Positions 17,939 to 31,678 of a stretch of DNA of 64,000 nucleotides are shown here, piece after piece. Source of the stretch: Streptomyces sp. 11x1 (GTDB taxonomy: Bacteria > Actinomycetota > Actinomycetes > Streptomycetales > Streptomycetaceae). Both the position numbers and the translations under genes were made by a program. The notes beneath the pieces are model-generated. The model had not been told where the DNA came from and ran no database searches. It saw nothing but the letters and a program-made list of their open reading frames with translations. Location: NCBI RefSeq assembly GCF_032598905.1, contig NZ_CP122458.1, positions 10,441,001 to 10,505,000 of the forward strand, in the 5' to 3' direction. How positions within the stretch are numbered: position 1 is the stretch's first letter; each line of letters begins with the position of its first letter.

Positions 17939-19013
17939 CACCACCGATCTCCCCGCCCCCGCCACCCTCGACATCGAGGCGTGGACATGCCCGGCCCCCG
18001 TACGCGACAGGCCTCGGGTCGTCATGGGCCACGGCGGCGGGGGAGCGCTCTCCGCCGAACTCGTGGAGCAGATCTTCGCACCGGCCTACGGCGGTGATGT
18101 GCTCTCCCAGATGGGCGACGCGGCCGTTCTCGCGCTGGGCGGGGCCCGGCTGGCGTTCTCCACCGACTCCTACGTGGTGCGGCCGCTGTTCTTCCCCGGC
18201 GGCAGCATCGGCGACCTCGCGGTGAACGGCACCGTCAACGACCTCGCGATGCGCGGCGCCCGTGCCGCCTACCTCTCCTGCGGATTCATTCTGGAGGAGG
18301 GCGTCGAACTGGACGTGGTCACCAGGGTCGCCCAGGCCCTCGGCGCGGCCGCGCGTGCCGCCGGGGTGGAGGTGGCCACCGGCGACACCAAGGTGGTGGA
18401 GGCCGGCCACGGCGACGGGGTCTTCGTCAACACGGCCGGCATCGGTCTCGTCCCGGCCGGCGTCGATCTACGGCCCCAGCGGGTCGTCCCCGGCGATGTC
18501 GTGATCGTCAGCGGTGCCATCGGCATCCACGGGGTGGCGATCATGAGCGTGCGGGAAGGACTGGAGTTCGGCGTCGAGATCGAGAGCGACTGCGCGGCCC
18601 TCGGCGGTCTGGTCGACGCGATGCTCGCCGTCACCCCGGATCTGCACGTCCTGCGCGATCCCACCCGAGGCGGCCTGGCGGCGGCCCTCAACGAGATCGC
18701 GGCGGCCTCCGGCACGGGGGTCGTCATCCGGGAACGCGACGTCCCGGTGCCGTCGGCCGTGGCCAACGCCTGTGCCATTCTCGGCCTGGACCCCTTCTAC
18801 ATCGCCAATGAGGGCAAGCTCGTGGCCTTCGTCCCGCGCGAGCACGCCGACGCGGTACTGGAGGCGATGCGGGCCCACCCCCGGGGCGCCGACTCCGTGA
18901 TCATCGGCGAGGCCGTCGAGGACCATCCCGGCATGGTCGTCGCCAGGACCGGCCTCGGCGGCACCCGGGTGGTCGACCTGCCGATCGGCGAACAACTGCC
19001 GAGGATCTGCTGA
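17931..19013 (+). CDS. hypE: HypE, thiocarbamate dehydratase making the cyanide ligand
   Basis: The 360-residue PurM-like ATPase ends in PRIC, the mobile C-terminal Cys that receives the carbamoyl group from HypF and is dehydrated to thiocyanate. [17 protein letters not shown] and [19 protein letters not shown] mark the ATP-binding N-terminal domain. TTG at 17931 overlaps hypD by eight bases and gives [10 protein letters not shown]; no better start is visible. The gene ends inside the first copy of an 85-bp tandem duplication. Confidence 0.93.
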   Translation: MSDTTDLPAPATLDIEAWTCPAPVRDRPRVVMGHGGGGALSAELVEQIFAPAYGGDVLSQMGDAAVLALGGARLAFSTDSYVVRPLFFPGGSIGDLAVNGTVNDLAMRGARAAYLSCGFILEEGVELDVVTRVAQALGAAARAAGVEVATGDTKVVEAGHGDGVFVNTAGIGLVPAGVDLRPQRVVPGDVVIVSGAIGIHGVAIMSVREGLEFGVEIESDCAALGGLVDAMLAVTPDLHVLRDPTRGGLAAALNEIAAASGTGVVIRERDVPVPSAVANACAILGLDPFYIANEGKLVAFVPREHADAVLEAMRAHPRGADSVIIGEAVEDHPGMVVARTGLGGTRVVDLPIGEQLPRIC

Positions 19014-19178
19014 CGCGGGCCCGCGGTCCCCGCCGGTTCCGCTCGACACCCACCACCCCCTGCGGCGGCGGCGCGGTCTACGGGCCCTGCGGGGCTGACG
19101 CGGGCCCGCGGTCCCCGCCGGTTCCGCTCGACACCCACCACCCCCTGCGGCGGCGGCGCGGTCTACGGGCCCTGCGGG
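19009..19178. repeat. Exact 85-bp tandem duplication at the hypE stop
   Basis: Positions 19009-19093 and 19094-19178 are identical. Each copy starts with the last bases of hypE, so the hypE stop is repeated, and contains the 12-bp palindrome CGCGGGCCCGCG, a possible terminator stem. Absence of any mismatch points to a recent event or an assembly artefact. Confidence 0.9.
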
Positions 19179-19538
19179 TCCTGGCGGGTCCACGCCGGTC
19201 TTCGCGGCGGCGTCCTTGGTGCCGCTGGGACGCTGGGAGCGGCCCTCGCGGCCGGTGTCGCGGCGGCCCTGCTCGTCGGCGTCGCCGTACTCCTCGCCAC
19301 GCGCCCCGTGACTCCTCGCCGTGTCACCCGGGACGGATTTCGTCTCCTCGGCGGACTTCTTCCGTCCTCGGCCCGCCGCTTCCGCGTGCTCGGCCGTACG
19401 GAAGGAGCGCGGGGCGCTCGGGTTGTCCTGCTGACGGGTCTCGTCCACATCGGGCGACCAGCCGTGCTGCTCGGTGCCCCGGTGACGGCTCGGGCCCTTG
19501 CCGTGCGGCGGTTCGGACGAACGTGGTTTCTTCGACAT
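19163..19538 (-). CDS. Small basic/acidic hydrophilic protein, frameshifted near its 3' end
   Basis: ATG at 19538 begins MSKKPRSSEPPHGKG, and the protein is hydrophilic and low in complexity (RSFRTAEHAEAAGRGRKKS, RRDTGREGRS, RPSGTKDAAAKTGVD). I recall similar Streptomyces proteins of about 125 residues ending TGVDPQDP. Here the frame reads TGVDPPGPAG because of one extra base near 19187; removing one C restores TGVDPQDPQGP followed by a TAG at 19163-19165. As written, the frame continues through the 85-bp duplication and far into hypE antisense. The original length would be about 124 residues. The gene is convergent with hypE. Function unknown. Confidence 0.55.
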
Positions 19539-19650
19539 GGTCCGACCTGCCTGTTCGTGGGCGAGGGGGCGGCGCTCATGCGTCACCACGATGTGTCGAT
19601 TGTCCCTCCTTGTCGTGGTTGGAGCGCATCGAGCCCCGTGACCGCTGGGG

Positions 19651-20368
19651 TCAGGGGGTGAAGACCTCGTCGAGGCGGTCGATGGCACCGTCGTCGCCGA
19701 GGTGGTACGTGAAGACGAGGCCCGAGTTCGGGTGGGCCTCCAGCCAGTCCAGGAACTCCTGGACGCCGATGGGCTGGTTCGTGGTGCTTTCCACGATGGG
19801 CGTGGTCACGGTGATGTTCGCGGCCTGGTCCAGCGGGATGTACGTCTCCTTGTCGACCGTCTCGAAGGGGGCGCCGTCCGAGTCCGGGGTGCCGCACCCC
19901 CAGTTGCCGTGCTTGACGATCAGGCTGAGGGGCCCGCCTTCGGGCGTGTAGCGGTAGACCGCGATCTCGTCGGGTGAGATGGGCATCTTGTGATCACAGT
20001 CGTCCCCGCCGCCGCCACCGCTGCCGTCCGCGCCACCCGAGTCCGTGGAGCCCGTCGTCTCGGAATCGGACTGCTCGGAGGAGGCCTCGGAGGCGGCTCC
20101 GGACTTCTCGGCGTCGTCGTCCGCGCCGGCGGACGCCTTCGCGTCGGGCGTCCCGGCGGTGCCGCCGCTTTTCCCGCCGTCCTCGCCGTCCTAGGCGTGC
20201 GAGCCGCTCGTCGCCGTCGCGCTCGCCTTCGCATCCCCGTCGGCGGCCTCCGTGCAGCCGTCACCGGAACAGCCGCTGAGCCCCAGCGCTCCGGCGAGGC
20301 AGATGCCCAGCACGACCCGACCGGGCGGCGCCGGGCCTGCGACGGGTCCTCCTCGGCGTCACGTTCAT
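19651..20368 (-). pseudogene. Broken secreted lipoprotein gene
   Basis: The 3' part is an open frame of 111 codons (DEIAVYRYTPEGGPLSLIVKHG through LDEVFTP). Upstream, the same frame reads a lipobox, LAGALGLSGC, followed by a Ser/Gly/Asp-rich linker, but it is interrupted by an in-frame TAG at 20191-20193. The likely ATG at 20368 (MNVTPRRTRRRPGA) is in a different frame from the lipobox, so a second lesion, a frameshift, lies near 20320. Both defects make a full-length product impossible. Its role was probably an envelope lipoprotein of unknown function. Confidence 0.6.
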
Positions 20369-20555
20369 GGATCGTCCCCCTCCTGCTTGTTCGCGATCCC
20401 CGTGAGCCCCGTCGGCTCGGGAGAGAGGGACGATTTTCGGCCGTTGGCAGTTGCGCGTCCTGGACGAATTCTGCACGTCGGCTCGCACGGTGCCACCGAC
20501 GGGGCGTCGCGGGGCGGGGCCGCGGCGCTGCGCGGTCCGGCCCCGCCCTGTCACC

Positions 20556-21446
20556 TCACGCCTCGCAGGCGGTCTTGGTGTCGCTCGTGTCGGCCGTGCA
20601 GGTGTCGGTGTTGGTGCCCCCGTTGAGGGAGTCGTTGCCGAACACGCCGTCCACGGCGTCGAGGGTGTCGTTCCCCGCCTCTCCGCTGTGGGTGTCGCTG
20701 CCGGCGCCACCGACCAGGGTGTCGTTGCCCGTGCCGCCCACCAGGAGGTCGTTGCCTCCGAAGCCGGACAGGACGTCGCCCGCCGTGCCGCCGGTGAGCG
20801 TGTCGCCGAACGGGCTGCCGTACACGATCTCGACGTCCGTGAGGACGTTGTCGCCCTCACCGCCGATGCCGTCGTCGGCGGCGTTGTCGATGTCGACGAC
20901 CACCCCGGAGGTGCTCTCCAGGTAGCTGGCGATGTCGCTGGCGCCGCCTCCGCCGCTGAGCCGGTCCGCGCCCGTGCCGCCGATGAGGAGGTCGAAGGTG
21001 ACGCCGCCGTTCAGGGTGTCGTTGCCCGTACCGCCGTTGAGGATGTTGCTGCCCGGGCTGGGGCCGCCGTTGATGACGTCGTTGCCGGACTCGCCCTTGA
21101 GGTCACCGCGGACGTTGCCGGTCTTGGTGATGATGTCGTTGCCGTCACCGGCGTTGACCACGACCGTGTCGGTGTTGAGGTTCACCGGGCAGGCCACCGA
21201 GCCGTTGACCTGGAGGGTGCATCCGAGACCGGCGCTCAGGACGTCGGAGGTGTCCTGGATGACGACGTTGCTCCCGGACAGGCTGACCGTGATGTTGTTG
21301 GCGCGCCCCGCCGCCGCGTTGACGACCACGTTGGTCCCGCTCTTGGACACACCCGTGGCCGCGCTCGCGGGCCCTCCGGCCACCGTCACCGCGGAGGCGG
21401 CCGTCGCCGCGACCACCAGGACCCTGAGTAACGCTTTTCGTGTCAT
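20556..21446 (-). CDS. Secreted RTX-like calcium-binding repeat protein
   Basis: The 296-residue protein begins MTRKALLRVLVVAATAAS, a Sec signal peptide with an AxA cleavage site near residue 30, and carries many Gly-Asp nonapeptide repeats of the type GGTGNDTL, GGAGSDT and GFGGNDLL, which form a calcium-bound beta-roll. The middle contains SLSGSNVVIQDTSDVLSA and a CTLQVNGSVACP disulfide region. An RBS (GAGAGGGAGTTC) precedes the ATG. Codon 6 is TTA (21429-21431), so expression should depend on bldA. The C-terminus, TDTCTADTSDTKTACEA, is similar to a gene scrap at 38.4 kb. Function is unknown; similar proteins are exported to the cell surface or medium. Confidence 0.8.
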   Translation of the reverse strand: MTRKALLRVLVVAATAASAVTVAGGPASAATGVSKSGTNVVVNAAAGRANNITVSLSGSNVVIQDTSDVLSAGLGCTLQVNGSVACPVNLNTDTVVVNAGDGNDIITKTGNVRGDLKGESGNDVINGGPSPGSNILNGGTGNDTLNGGVTFDLLIGGTGADRLSGGGGASDIASYLESTSGVVVDIDNAADDGIGGEGDNVLTDVEIVYGSPFGDTLTGGTAGDVLSGFGGNDLLVGGTGNDTLVGGAGSDTHSGEAGNDTLDAVDGVFGNDSLNGGTNTDTCTADTSDTKTACEA

Positions 21447-21983
21447 GAACTCCCTCTCGATTGCGTCCGTCGACCTGCCCGCGCACCGCCGGTGCGTCGG
21501 GCCGCCCCTACGGTCCCCGGCGGGCCCGGGCGGCGCATGGGGGAAGAGCCCCCATCTATCGACGGAGTCGGGCTCGGCCGGCGGAGCCGTGGACCTTCCG
21601 GACGGACCGGAGAGGAGGCAGGAGGACAAGGGAACGAGCGGCCGGAGAGGCGCCCCCTGCGGCTGGGGCGAGCGCCCTGGGAGGGGGCTGCCCCGCAGCG
21701 CCCGGCGAGCCGGCCCCAGGGGGCGGTGGGCGGCGGCGTGAAACTGTTCCGAGTGCCCCGCGCGCGGGCTTGTATTCCGCCTGGGACGGTATCTTTTCGG
21801 GCGGCGGGGATCTTCGCGACCGGCTTTGGTTGTCGGACGACAACTGCGTTAATCTTCACCGGATTTTCTCATCCGGTCGATCCGTGAACTGCGGAATCCC
21901 GGCCGGTGAGCGGGCCTTGCACGGCCCGGCGCGGGTTCCGAGTCCTCGGCCGAGGGCTCTTGGGGAGCGGAACGAGGGTGCGC
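21447..21983. other. 537-bp divergent intergenic region with two inverted repeats
   Basis: I find no convincing gene here. Two symmetric elements lie in front of the kinase gene: TTGTCGGACGACAA (21830-21843) and CCGGATTTTCTCATCCGG (21859-21876). The A+T content rises between them, as expected for a promoter. They could be operators or a leader hairpin for the kinase gene. Confidence 0.4.
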
Positions 21984-26243
<4,260 letters not shown>

Positions 26244-26319
26244 CGGGGCGTCGCACCGCCGCGCGCACCAGCCCACCGGGTGACGTCCCGGGACGCCCGA
26301 GCCGAGGAACAGGTCAACC

Positions 26320-28878
26320 GTGAGCAACCCCAGCCGGTCGGCCGAGCCGCAGCACGCCGACGCCGCGCCCGACGCGCCGTCGGTCGACGCCGCGTGTGTT
26401 GAACCGTCCGCAGGTGCCGGGCATGGCGAGCCGTCCACCGGAGCTGCGCCTGGCGAGTCGTCGGCCGACGACCAGCCCGGCGCGGCATCGGTGGACGCCC
26501 TGGAGACGAAGGGGCAGTCCACGCCCGTCGACCGGCTCGCCGCGACCGTGGAACGGCTGCGCCGCGAGGTGCAGGCCGCCCAGGCGGAGGCGGACGGCCG
26601 TGCCGTGATCGAACTGGCCAAGGGCATCCTCGTCGAGCGGCTCGGCTGCGGACCGGCCCAGGCCGCCCTGCAACTCGCCGAATTGACCGAACAGGCGGGC
26701 GTGACACCCCTGGAGTTCGCCGTCGAGGTCATCAACCAGGCCGCCCGCGACCGGCTCTCCGAGATGACCACCGCCCTGCTCGCGAACACCGCGAGCAGGG
26801 ACGACACCGACGACCCACCGGGCGGCGGCTCCCTCGCCGTACGGCTGCGGACCGCCGAGAGCGCCGCACTGGCCGCCCACGACGCCCAGGCCGTGGCCGA
26901 CTCCCTCCTGGAACACGCCCTGGCCCCGCTCGGCGCCGAAGCCGTGGCCATCTGGGCGCTGGGCGCCGACGGCTCCCTCACCCTGGCCGGCAGCGCCGGC
27001 TTCTCGGCCGCCGAGGCGACACGCTGGCGGTACGTCCCGCCGGGCGTCGTCACCGTCGCCCGTCGCGGCCTCGGGGACCGAGCCGGCCAGTGGATCGGCT
27101 GCCTGTCGCAGACCGGCCTGCCCTCCATCGGACGCCACCACCATCCCGACGGCGGCCGGGTCGCCGTCCCCGCCGGCACCGGCGGCCGCATCCACGGCGT
27201 GCTGGAGATCGTCTGGCCTGCGCCGCTGGAGGCCCAGCTCCCGCAGATCGTCCGCCAGGTCGAGGCCCTGGCGGAGCTGTGCGCCCACACGCTCGGGACC
27301 TTCGTCCCGTCCCACGGCGACGGCGAGGCGCGGGCCGCCGGGATCCTGCCCGATGTCGCCGAGCTGATGGACCTCGCCGACGGGCTCCACGACCCCGCGC
27401 TGGTGCTCGTCCCGCACCTGGACGGCACCGGGGAACTGGTCGACTTCCGCATCCACCACGTCAACAGCCGCTTCCTCGACCCGGCCGGCCGGCCCCGGGG
27501 CGTCGTCAACGGAGCCCTGCTCCTGGAGACGTATCCCATGGCCGCCGGTGAGAGCGAACTGTTCGAGCAGGTCGAACGTGTCTACGCCACCGGCGAGCCG
27601 TTCCGCGCCCGCCGGATGCGGCTCACCTCCCTCGTGGAGGACGTCCCGCTGGCGGCCGTCGCCGACATCAACATCACCCGCCACGGCGGCAGCGTCCTGC
27701 TCATCTGGCGGATAGAGGACGAGACCGCGCGGCTGGCGAGCCTGCTGCAGCACGCCCAACGCCTCGGCCGTATCGGCGGGTTCGAGGAGAACCTCGTCAC
27801 CGGCGAGATCACCTGGAACGGCCAGCTCTACAGCCTCTACGGCAAGCCCTCCATCAGCGGACCCGTCCCGCTGGAGGACCTGCCGGCCCACGCCCACCCC
27901 GACGACGCCGTCGCCATCGGCCGGTTCCTGCGCACCCTGCTGCACCACCGTCGCTCCGCGTCCGCCGCCTTTCGGCTCCAGCGGCCCGACGGCGTCACCC
28001 GGCACATCCGAGTCGTCGCCGAGCCGGTCCTCGACTCCGACGGCCGGCTCCTCGTCGTCCGGGGCGCCTACCAGGACATCTCCGCCCACCACTGGACGGA
28101 GGTCGCCCTCGCCGCCACCCGCGACCAACTCGCCCACTCCGAGCAGCAGGCGAGCGAACGCGACCGGCTCACCCTCCAGCTCCAGCACGCCATCATGCCC
28201 CCCGCCCAGGCCCCCCTGGAAGCCCCCGGACTGCGCGTCGCCGTCCGCTACCGGCCCGCCGAGACCCAACACCTGGTGGGCGGCGACTGGTACGACGCGG
28301 TCGTGCTGCCCTCCGGGCTGGTGCTGCTGTGCGTGGGAGACGTCGCCGGGCACGGCATAGAGGCGGCCACCAGCATGGTCGTCCTGCGCAACGCCCTGCG
28401 CGGTCTCGCCGTGACCGGCGCCGGACCGGGCCAGCTGTTGGCCTGGCTCAACATGGTGGCCCACCACCTGACCGGTTCCGTCACCGCCACCGCCGTCTGC
28501 GGCCTCTACGACCCGCACCGCCACACCCTGCGCTGGGCCAGGGCGGGCCATCTGCCGCCGGTCCTGGTACGCGCGGCCGAGCCGACACCGCTCCCTCTGA
28601 TCAAGGGCCTGCTGCTCGGCGCCCTGCCCGAGGCGACGTACGAGGAACACGAAGTGCAACTGGCCGTCGACGACACCCTGCTGATGTACACCGACGGTCT
28701 GATCGAACGCCGTGACCGCTCCGTGGAGGAGTCCCTGGCCCAGCTGCTCACCGCCGCCCGGACCGTACCCCCCACCCTCGACCAGCAGTTGGACCGCCTC
28801 CTCACCTACAGCAGGTCCGACACCGACGACGACACCTGCCTCGTCGGCGTCCGGGTGGCCCAGGCCCTGCCGGCCTGA
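26320..28878 (+). CDS. ANTAR-GAF-PAS-PP2C (SpoIIE-type) phosphatase
   Basis: An 852-residue regulator. After a low-complexity Ala/Pro/Ser-rich leader, an ANTAR-like helical segment is visible (DGRAVIELAKGILVERLGCGPAQA), then a GAF domain, a PAS domain (RLGRIGGFEENLVTGEITWNGQ-like), and a C-terminal SpoIIE/RsbU phosphatase with GGDWYDA, GDVAGHG and YTDGLIERR metal-binding motifs. Such enzymes dephosphorylate STAS anti-anti-sigma factors, and a STAS gene lies 0.7 kb downstream. The GTG start lies 76 bases after the kinase stop. The combination of an RNA-binding ANTAR module with a phosphatase is common in actinobacteria, but the ANTAR activity here is unproven. Confidence 0.9.
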   Translation: MSNPSRSAEPQHADAAPDAPSVDAACVEPSAGAGHGEPSTGAAPGESSADDQPGAASVDALETKGQSTPVDRLAATVERLRREVQAAQAEADGRAVIELAKGILVERLGCGPAQAALQLAELTEQAGVTPLEFAVEVINQAARDRLSEMTTALLANTASRDDTDDPPGGGSLAVRLRTAESAALAAHDAQAVADSLLEHALAPLGAEAVAIWALGADGSLTLAGSAGFSAAEATRWRYVPPGVVTVARRGLGDRAGQWIGCLSQTGLPSIGRHHHPDGGRVAVPAGTGGRIHGVLEIVWPAPLEAQLPQIVRQVEALAELCAHTLGTFVPSHGDGEARAAGILPDVAELMDLADGLHDPALVLVPHLDGTGELVDFRIHHVNSRFLDPAGRPRGVVNGALLLETYPMAAGESELFEQVERVYATGEPFRARRMRLTSLVEDVPLAAVADINITRHGGSVLLIWRIEDETARLASLLQHAQRLGRIGGFEENLVTGEITWNGQLYSLYGKPSISGPVPLEDLPAHAHPDDAVAIGRFLRTLLHHRRSASAAFRLQRPDGVTRHIRVVAEPVLDSDGRLLVVRGAYQDISAHHWTEVALAATRDQLAHSEQQASERDRLTLQLQHAIMPPAQAPLEAPGLRVAVRYRPAETQHLVGGDWYDAVVLPSGLVLLCVGDVAGHGIEAATSMVVLRNALRGLAVTGAGPGQLLAWLNMVAHHLTGSVTATAVCGLYDPHRHTLRWARAGHLPPVLVRAAEPTPLPLIKGLLLGALPEATYEEHEVQLAVDDTLLMYTDGLIERRDRSVEESLAQLLTAARTVPPTLDQQLDRLLTYSRSDTDDDTCLVGVRVAQALPA

Positions 28879-28984
28879 TCGCCGCAGACCGGGGCGACCT
28901 CCGGCGTACGGAACGTCTGCGGGCGCCGTTGGCGGGCACACGGTGTGGTACGAGTCGGCGTCGGACGGGAGAGCGGGGAAGTCG

Positions 28985-29506
28985 GTGACGAGCAAGAGGA
29001 CGGACACCGGGGCGACGGGTGTCAGGGCGAAGGGCTGGGCGCATTCGTTTCCCGTGTCGGGAGGCGTGCACGCCGGGCGGCGGTGGACACGAAGGCAGTT
29101 GGGGTTCCTTCCATGGACCGCGGACGAGCCCGAGACGGTGGACTCCGTTGTCCTGGCCGTGTCCGAACTCCTCACCAACGCGCACATCCACGCGCACAGC
29201 GACGCGCGTCTGATCCTCACCTGGGACGGCGACTGCCTGCACGTGAGCGTGCACGACGAGGACCCGACACTGCCGCGCCAGCGCACACCGAAGCCGGGGG
29301 AGACCTCCGGTCGCGGCGTGGGCATCGTACGGATGCTGGCCGACGAGCTGGAGGTGAGGTGCCAGCGGCACGGCAAGACGGTGTCGGCCTGCTTCCGTCC
29401 GGAGAGCGCCGACCGCCCCGCTGCCGAGCGGCCGGACGCCGAGCGTCTGGGTGCCGACCGCCCGGACGCCGAACGGCCGGGCACCGACCGGCCCGACGCC
29501 GGCTGA
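28985..29506 (+). CDS. RsbW-like HATPase (anti-sigma factor / serine kinase type)
   Basis: The 173-residue protein has a GHKL ATPase core: the N-box region VLAVSELLTNAHIHAHSDARL, the G1-like VSVHDEDP, and the G2 region GETSGRGVGIVRML. It lacks the His phosphoacceptor domain of histidine kinases, so it fits the RsbW/SpoIIAB group that phosphorylates STAS proteins or binds sigma factors. GTG at 28985 with GGGGAAG upstream is chosen. The C-terminal 35 residues are a DNA-derived repeat of ERPDAER/DRPDAG units. The preceding phosphatase and following STAS gene are the likely partners. Confidence 0.82.
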   Translation: MTSKRTDTGATGVRAKGWAHSFPVSGGVHAGRRWTRRQLGFLPWTADEPETVDSVVLAVSELLTNAHIHAHSDARLILTWDGDCLHVSVHDEDPTLPRQRTPKPGETSGRGVGIVRMLADELEVRCQRHGKTVSACFRPESADRPAAERPDAERLGADRPDAERPGTDRPDAG

Positions 29507-29618
29507 GGGCCGCTGCCGCACGGCGAGTTGTACGATGGCGTGTCTGCCCCGCCCGCCGTTGCGCAGGGACGGTGAGGGAAGCGCCGTACAGCGGCACATG
29601 GGAAGCAGGGGAGAGAAC

Positions 29619-29978
29619 GTGGATGCCTCCCATGACGTGCACGGGCCAGGGTCGGCACGGTCGTCCGAGGGCATGGCGCTGGAGATCCGCTCTCTGCCGG
29701 GCCGCCCGGGGATCCGAGCCGCCGGAGAGATCAACGTGATCACCCGCTCTTTTTGGGAACACGCTCTGGTGGACCTGGCGAACGCCCACACGGACGTCTC
29801 CTTCGTGGAGCTGTCCGACCTGATGTCCATCGATGTGGGCGGTGCGGCGGCGCTGGCGGTCACCGCGCAGCGACTGCCCACGGGCCGGATCGTCGTGGAC
29901 CGTCCACCGCCGGAGCTGGAGCGGATCCTGGACATGTTCTGGCCCGGCCTTTCGACGATCGAGGTGGCGGGGCGATGA
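29619..29978 (+). CDS. STAS-domain anti-sigma factor antagonist
   Basis: This 119-residue protein has the STAS fold signature: a GEINVITR first strand, then VSFVELSDLMSIDVGGAAALA with the Ser/Asp of the phosphorylation loop (LMSIDVGG). In partner switching the unphosphorylated STAS protein binds the HATPase and frees its target. GTG at 29619 is chosen because AGGGGAGAGAAC precedes it; longer upstream frames add Pro/Arg-rich sequence. Its stop overlaps the next ATG (ATGA), so it is translationally coupled to the MEDS protein. Confidence 0.82.
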   Translation: MDASHDVHGPGSARSSEGMALEIRSLPGRPGIRAAGEINVITRSFWEHALVDLANAHTDVSFVELSDLMSIDVGGAAALAVTAQRLPTGRIVVDRPPPELERILDMFWPGLSTIEVAGR

Positions 29979-30910
29979 GTACGGCCACGAGCAGTGAACA
30001 CGAACCCTTTGTGCACCCTGCGCTGTTCTACCGGGGCAGGGAGCAGTACACGGCCGGCACGGTGCCGTTCCTGCGGGCGGGGCTGTCCGCCGGCGAGGCC
30101 GTGGCGGTCGCCGTCCCGGGCCCCAACCTCGAGCTGATCAGGGCTGCGATGGGTGCGCGTGCTGCCGAGATCGAGTTCCTCGACATGACCAGGGTGGGCC
30201 GCAACCCGGGACGGATTATTTCCGGGGTGCTGCGTGCCTTCGCCGACGCCCATCCGGCCGGGCGGGTGAGGATCATCGGCGAACCGATCTGGGCCGACCG
30301 CTCGGCCGTGGAGTACCCGGCCTGCGTGCAGCACGAAGCCCTCATCAACGCGGCCTTCCAGGGTCGGCACGTGACGATCCTGTGCCCGTACGACGCGGAC
30401 GCCCTCGCCCCGGAGACGCTCGCGGACGCCCACCTCACCCACCCCGTCGTCATCGACGCCGGCGTCGAACGGATCAGCGAGGCATACGATCCCGAGCGCG
30501 CCGTCGCCCACTACGACCGGCCGCTCGCCCACCCGGCCGGGGCGGCTTCCCTCGCGTTCGACGCGGACGCGCTCCCGTGGGCCCGTTCCTTCGCGGTGCA
30601 GGAGGCCCGGCAGTTGGGCCTGACCGGCGACCGCTTGCAGGATCTGACACTGGCCGTGGCGGAGCTGACCACCAACAGCGTGGTGCACGGCGGGGGGACG
30701 GGCACCGTGCGCGTCTGGGCCGAGGGACCGCAGCTCGTGTGCGAGGTCCACGACCGAGGCCGCCTGACCGACCCCCTGGCGGGCCGCAGGCCCCCGGCTC
30801 GCGACCAGTTGGGCGGCCGTGGTCTCCTGCTCGTCCACTACGTCGCCGACCTCGTGCGCCTGCACACCACCGAGGCCGGCACCACCGTCCGCTTCTACCT
30901 GGACCTCTGA
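29975..30910 (+). CDS. MEDS-domain sensor with C-terminal HATPase
   Basis: A 311-residue protein. The first 180 residues resemble the MEDS domain (HPALFYRGREQYTAGTVPFLRAGLSAGEAVAV; IIGEPIWADRS), a sensory fold first noted in methanogen and methylotroph regulators such as DcmR and thought to bind small hydrocarbon-like ligands. The C-terminal part is a GHKL ATPase (LAVAELTTNSVVHGGG; DQLGGRGLLLVHYVADLV) without a His phosphoacceptor. It is a candidate sensor-regulator that controls the STAS protein encoded just upstream, linked by ATGA. Ligand unknown. Confidence 0.82.
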   Translation: MSTATSSEHEPFVHPALFYRGREQYTAGTVPFLRAGLSAGEAVAVAVPGPNLELIRAAMGARAAEIEFLDMTRVGRNPGRIISGVLRAFADAHPAGRVRIIGEPIWADRSAVEYPACVQHEALINAAFQGRHVTILCPYDADALAPETLADAHLTHPVVIDAGVERISEAYDPERAVAHYDRPLAHPAGAASLAFDADALPWARSFAVQEARQLGLTGDRLQDLTLAVAELTTNSVVHGGGTGTVRVWAEGPQLVCEVHDRGRLTDPLAGRRPPARDQLGGRGLLLVHYVADLVRLHTTEAGTTVRFYLDL

Positions 30911-30940
30911 CCGTGCCGTCCGCTCGCGAACCGTCCGGGG

Positions 30941-31678
30941 TCAGTAACTCAGCGCGTCCTCGGCCGTCCCGAGGAAGCTGGTGACCGTGCCGTCGTTCAC
31001 GGTGACAGGGCCGTCGGCGATCGTCACCGTCGCCGGGCTCTCGGCGGCAGTGAGCGCGACCTCCACCTGGTGGGCGGTCTTGCCGCCCTCGGTGTCGAGG
31101 CCCGAGAAGAGGATCCCGGCGTAGGCGCGGTCGCCTGGGTTCAGCAGCCAGTCGTCGACGGTCGGGCCGCGGTGCTCCGCCGCCCCGTCGAGCCCCGGGA
31201 TCGTGATGACCAGGTCGTTCGCCGCCAGCAGGCAGGGGTCGCCGCTGTTGTTGGTCGCGGTCAGCAAGGCGTGGCTCGCTTCCTTGGAGGCGACGGTGAC
31301 GTTGTAGCTCAGGTCGGTCGTCTCGCACATGCCGACGCCGCCGTCCTGGCCGTCGTCCGTCCCCGACCCTCCGGACCCGGACGTGCCGGATCCGGACTTC
31401 CCGGTCCCGGACTTGCCGCTCCCCGACTTCCCGGAGCCGGACTTCGACGGCGGCGGGGTGCTGCCGCCGTCGGTGGAGTCGCCGCCCTCGCCACCCGGTT
31501 CGGCCGTCGTGGACGCCTCGGCGTCGGTGTCCGAACCTGCTCTGGACGGGCTCGCCGACGTTCTCGGCGAGGCCTTGTCCTTGTCCGTGTCGCCCCCGCA
31601 CGCGGTCAGTGCCACGATGCCGAGCGAGCAGGCGGCGAATACGGCGGTGAGACGACGCGAACGAACCGTGTGAATCAT
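30941..31678 (-). CDS. DUF4232-type lipoprotein
   Basis: The 245-residue protein has a lipoprotein signal peptide ending LTAC at Cys27, a long Ser/Gly/Lys/Thr linker with repeated KSGSG units (residues 80-107), and a C-terminal domain from about 118 (CETTDLSYNVTVAS) that matches the DUF4232 beta-sandwich with two cysteines. It is probably anchored to the outer face of the membrane. It converges with the MEDS gene. Many Streptomyces genomes carry several copies; function unknown. Confidence 0.78.
   Translation of the reverse strand: MIHTVRSRRLTAVFAACSLGIVALTACGGDTDKDKASPRTSASPSRAGSDTDAEASTTAEPGGEGGDSTDGGSTPPPSKSGSGKSGSGKSGTGKSGSGTSGSGGSGTDDGQDGGVGMCETTDLSYNVTVASKEASHALLTATNNSGDPCLLAANDLVITIPGLDGAAEHRGPTVDDWLLNPGDRAYAGILFSGLDTEGGKTAHQVEVALTAAESPATVTIADGPVTVNDGTVTSFLGTAEDALSY

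Noticed and set aside
13906..18225. A 1439-codon plus-strand frame through hypF, hypC, hypD and hypE
   Set aside because: It is out of frame with the hyp genes and is Arg/Pro-rich; the true frames show all Hyp motifs.
19179..19688. Plus-strand frames opposite the small frameshifted gene
   Set aside because: The minus-strand gene has a clear start and family-like sequence; the plus-strand translation has neither.
26314..29658. A 1114-codon minus-strand frame
   Set aside because: Same reason: low-complexity Gly/Val/Asp-rich antisense of the phosphatase and anti-sigma genes.
30941..31678. Serine/glycine linker of the lipoprotein as a possible collagen-like domain
   Set aside because: The repeat is KSGSG-type with no Gly-X-Y triplet pattern.
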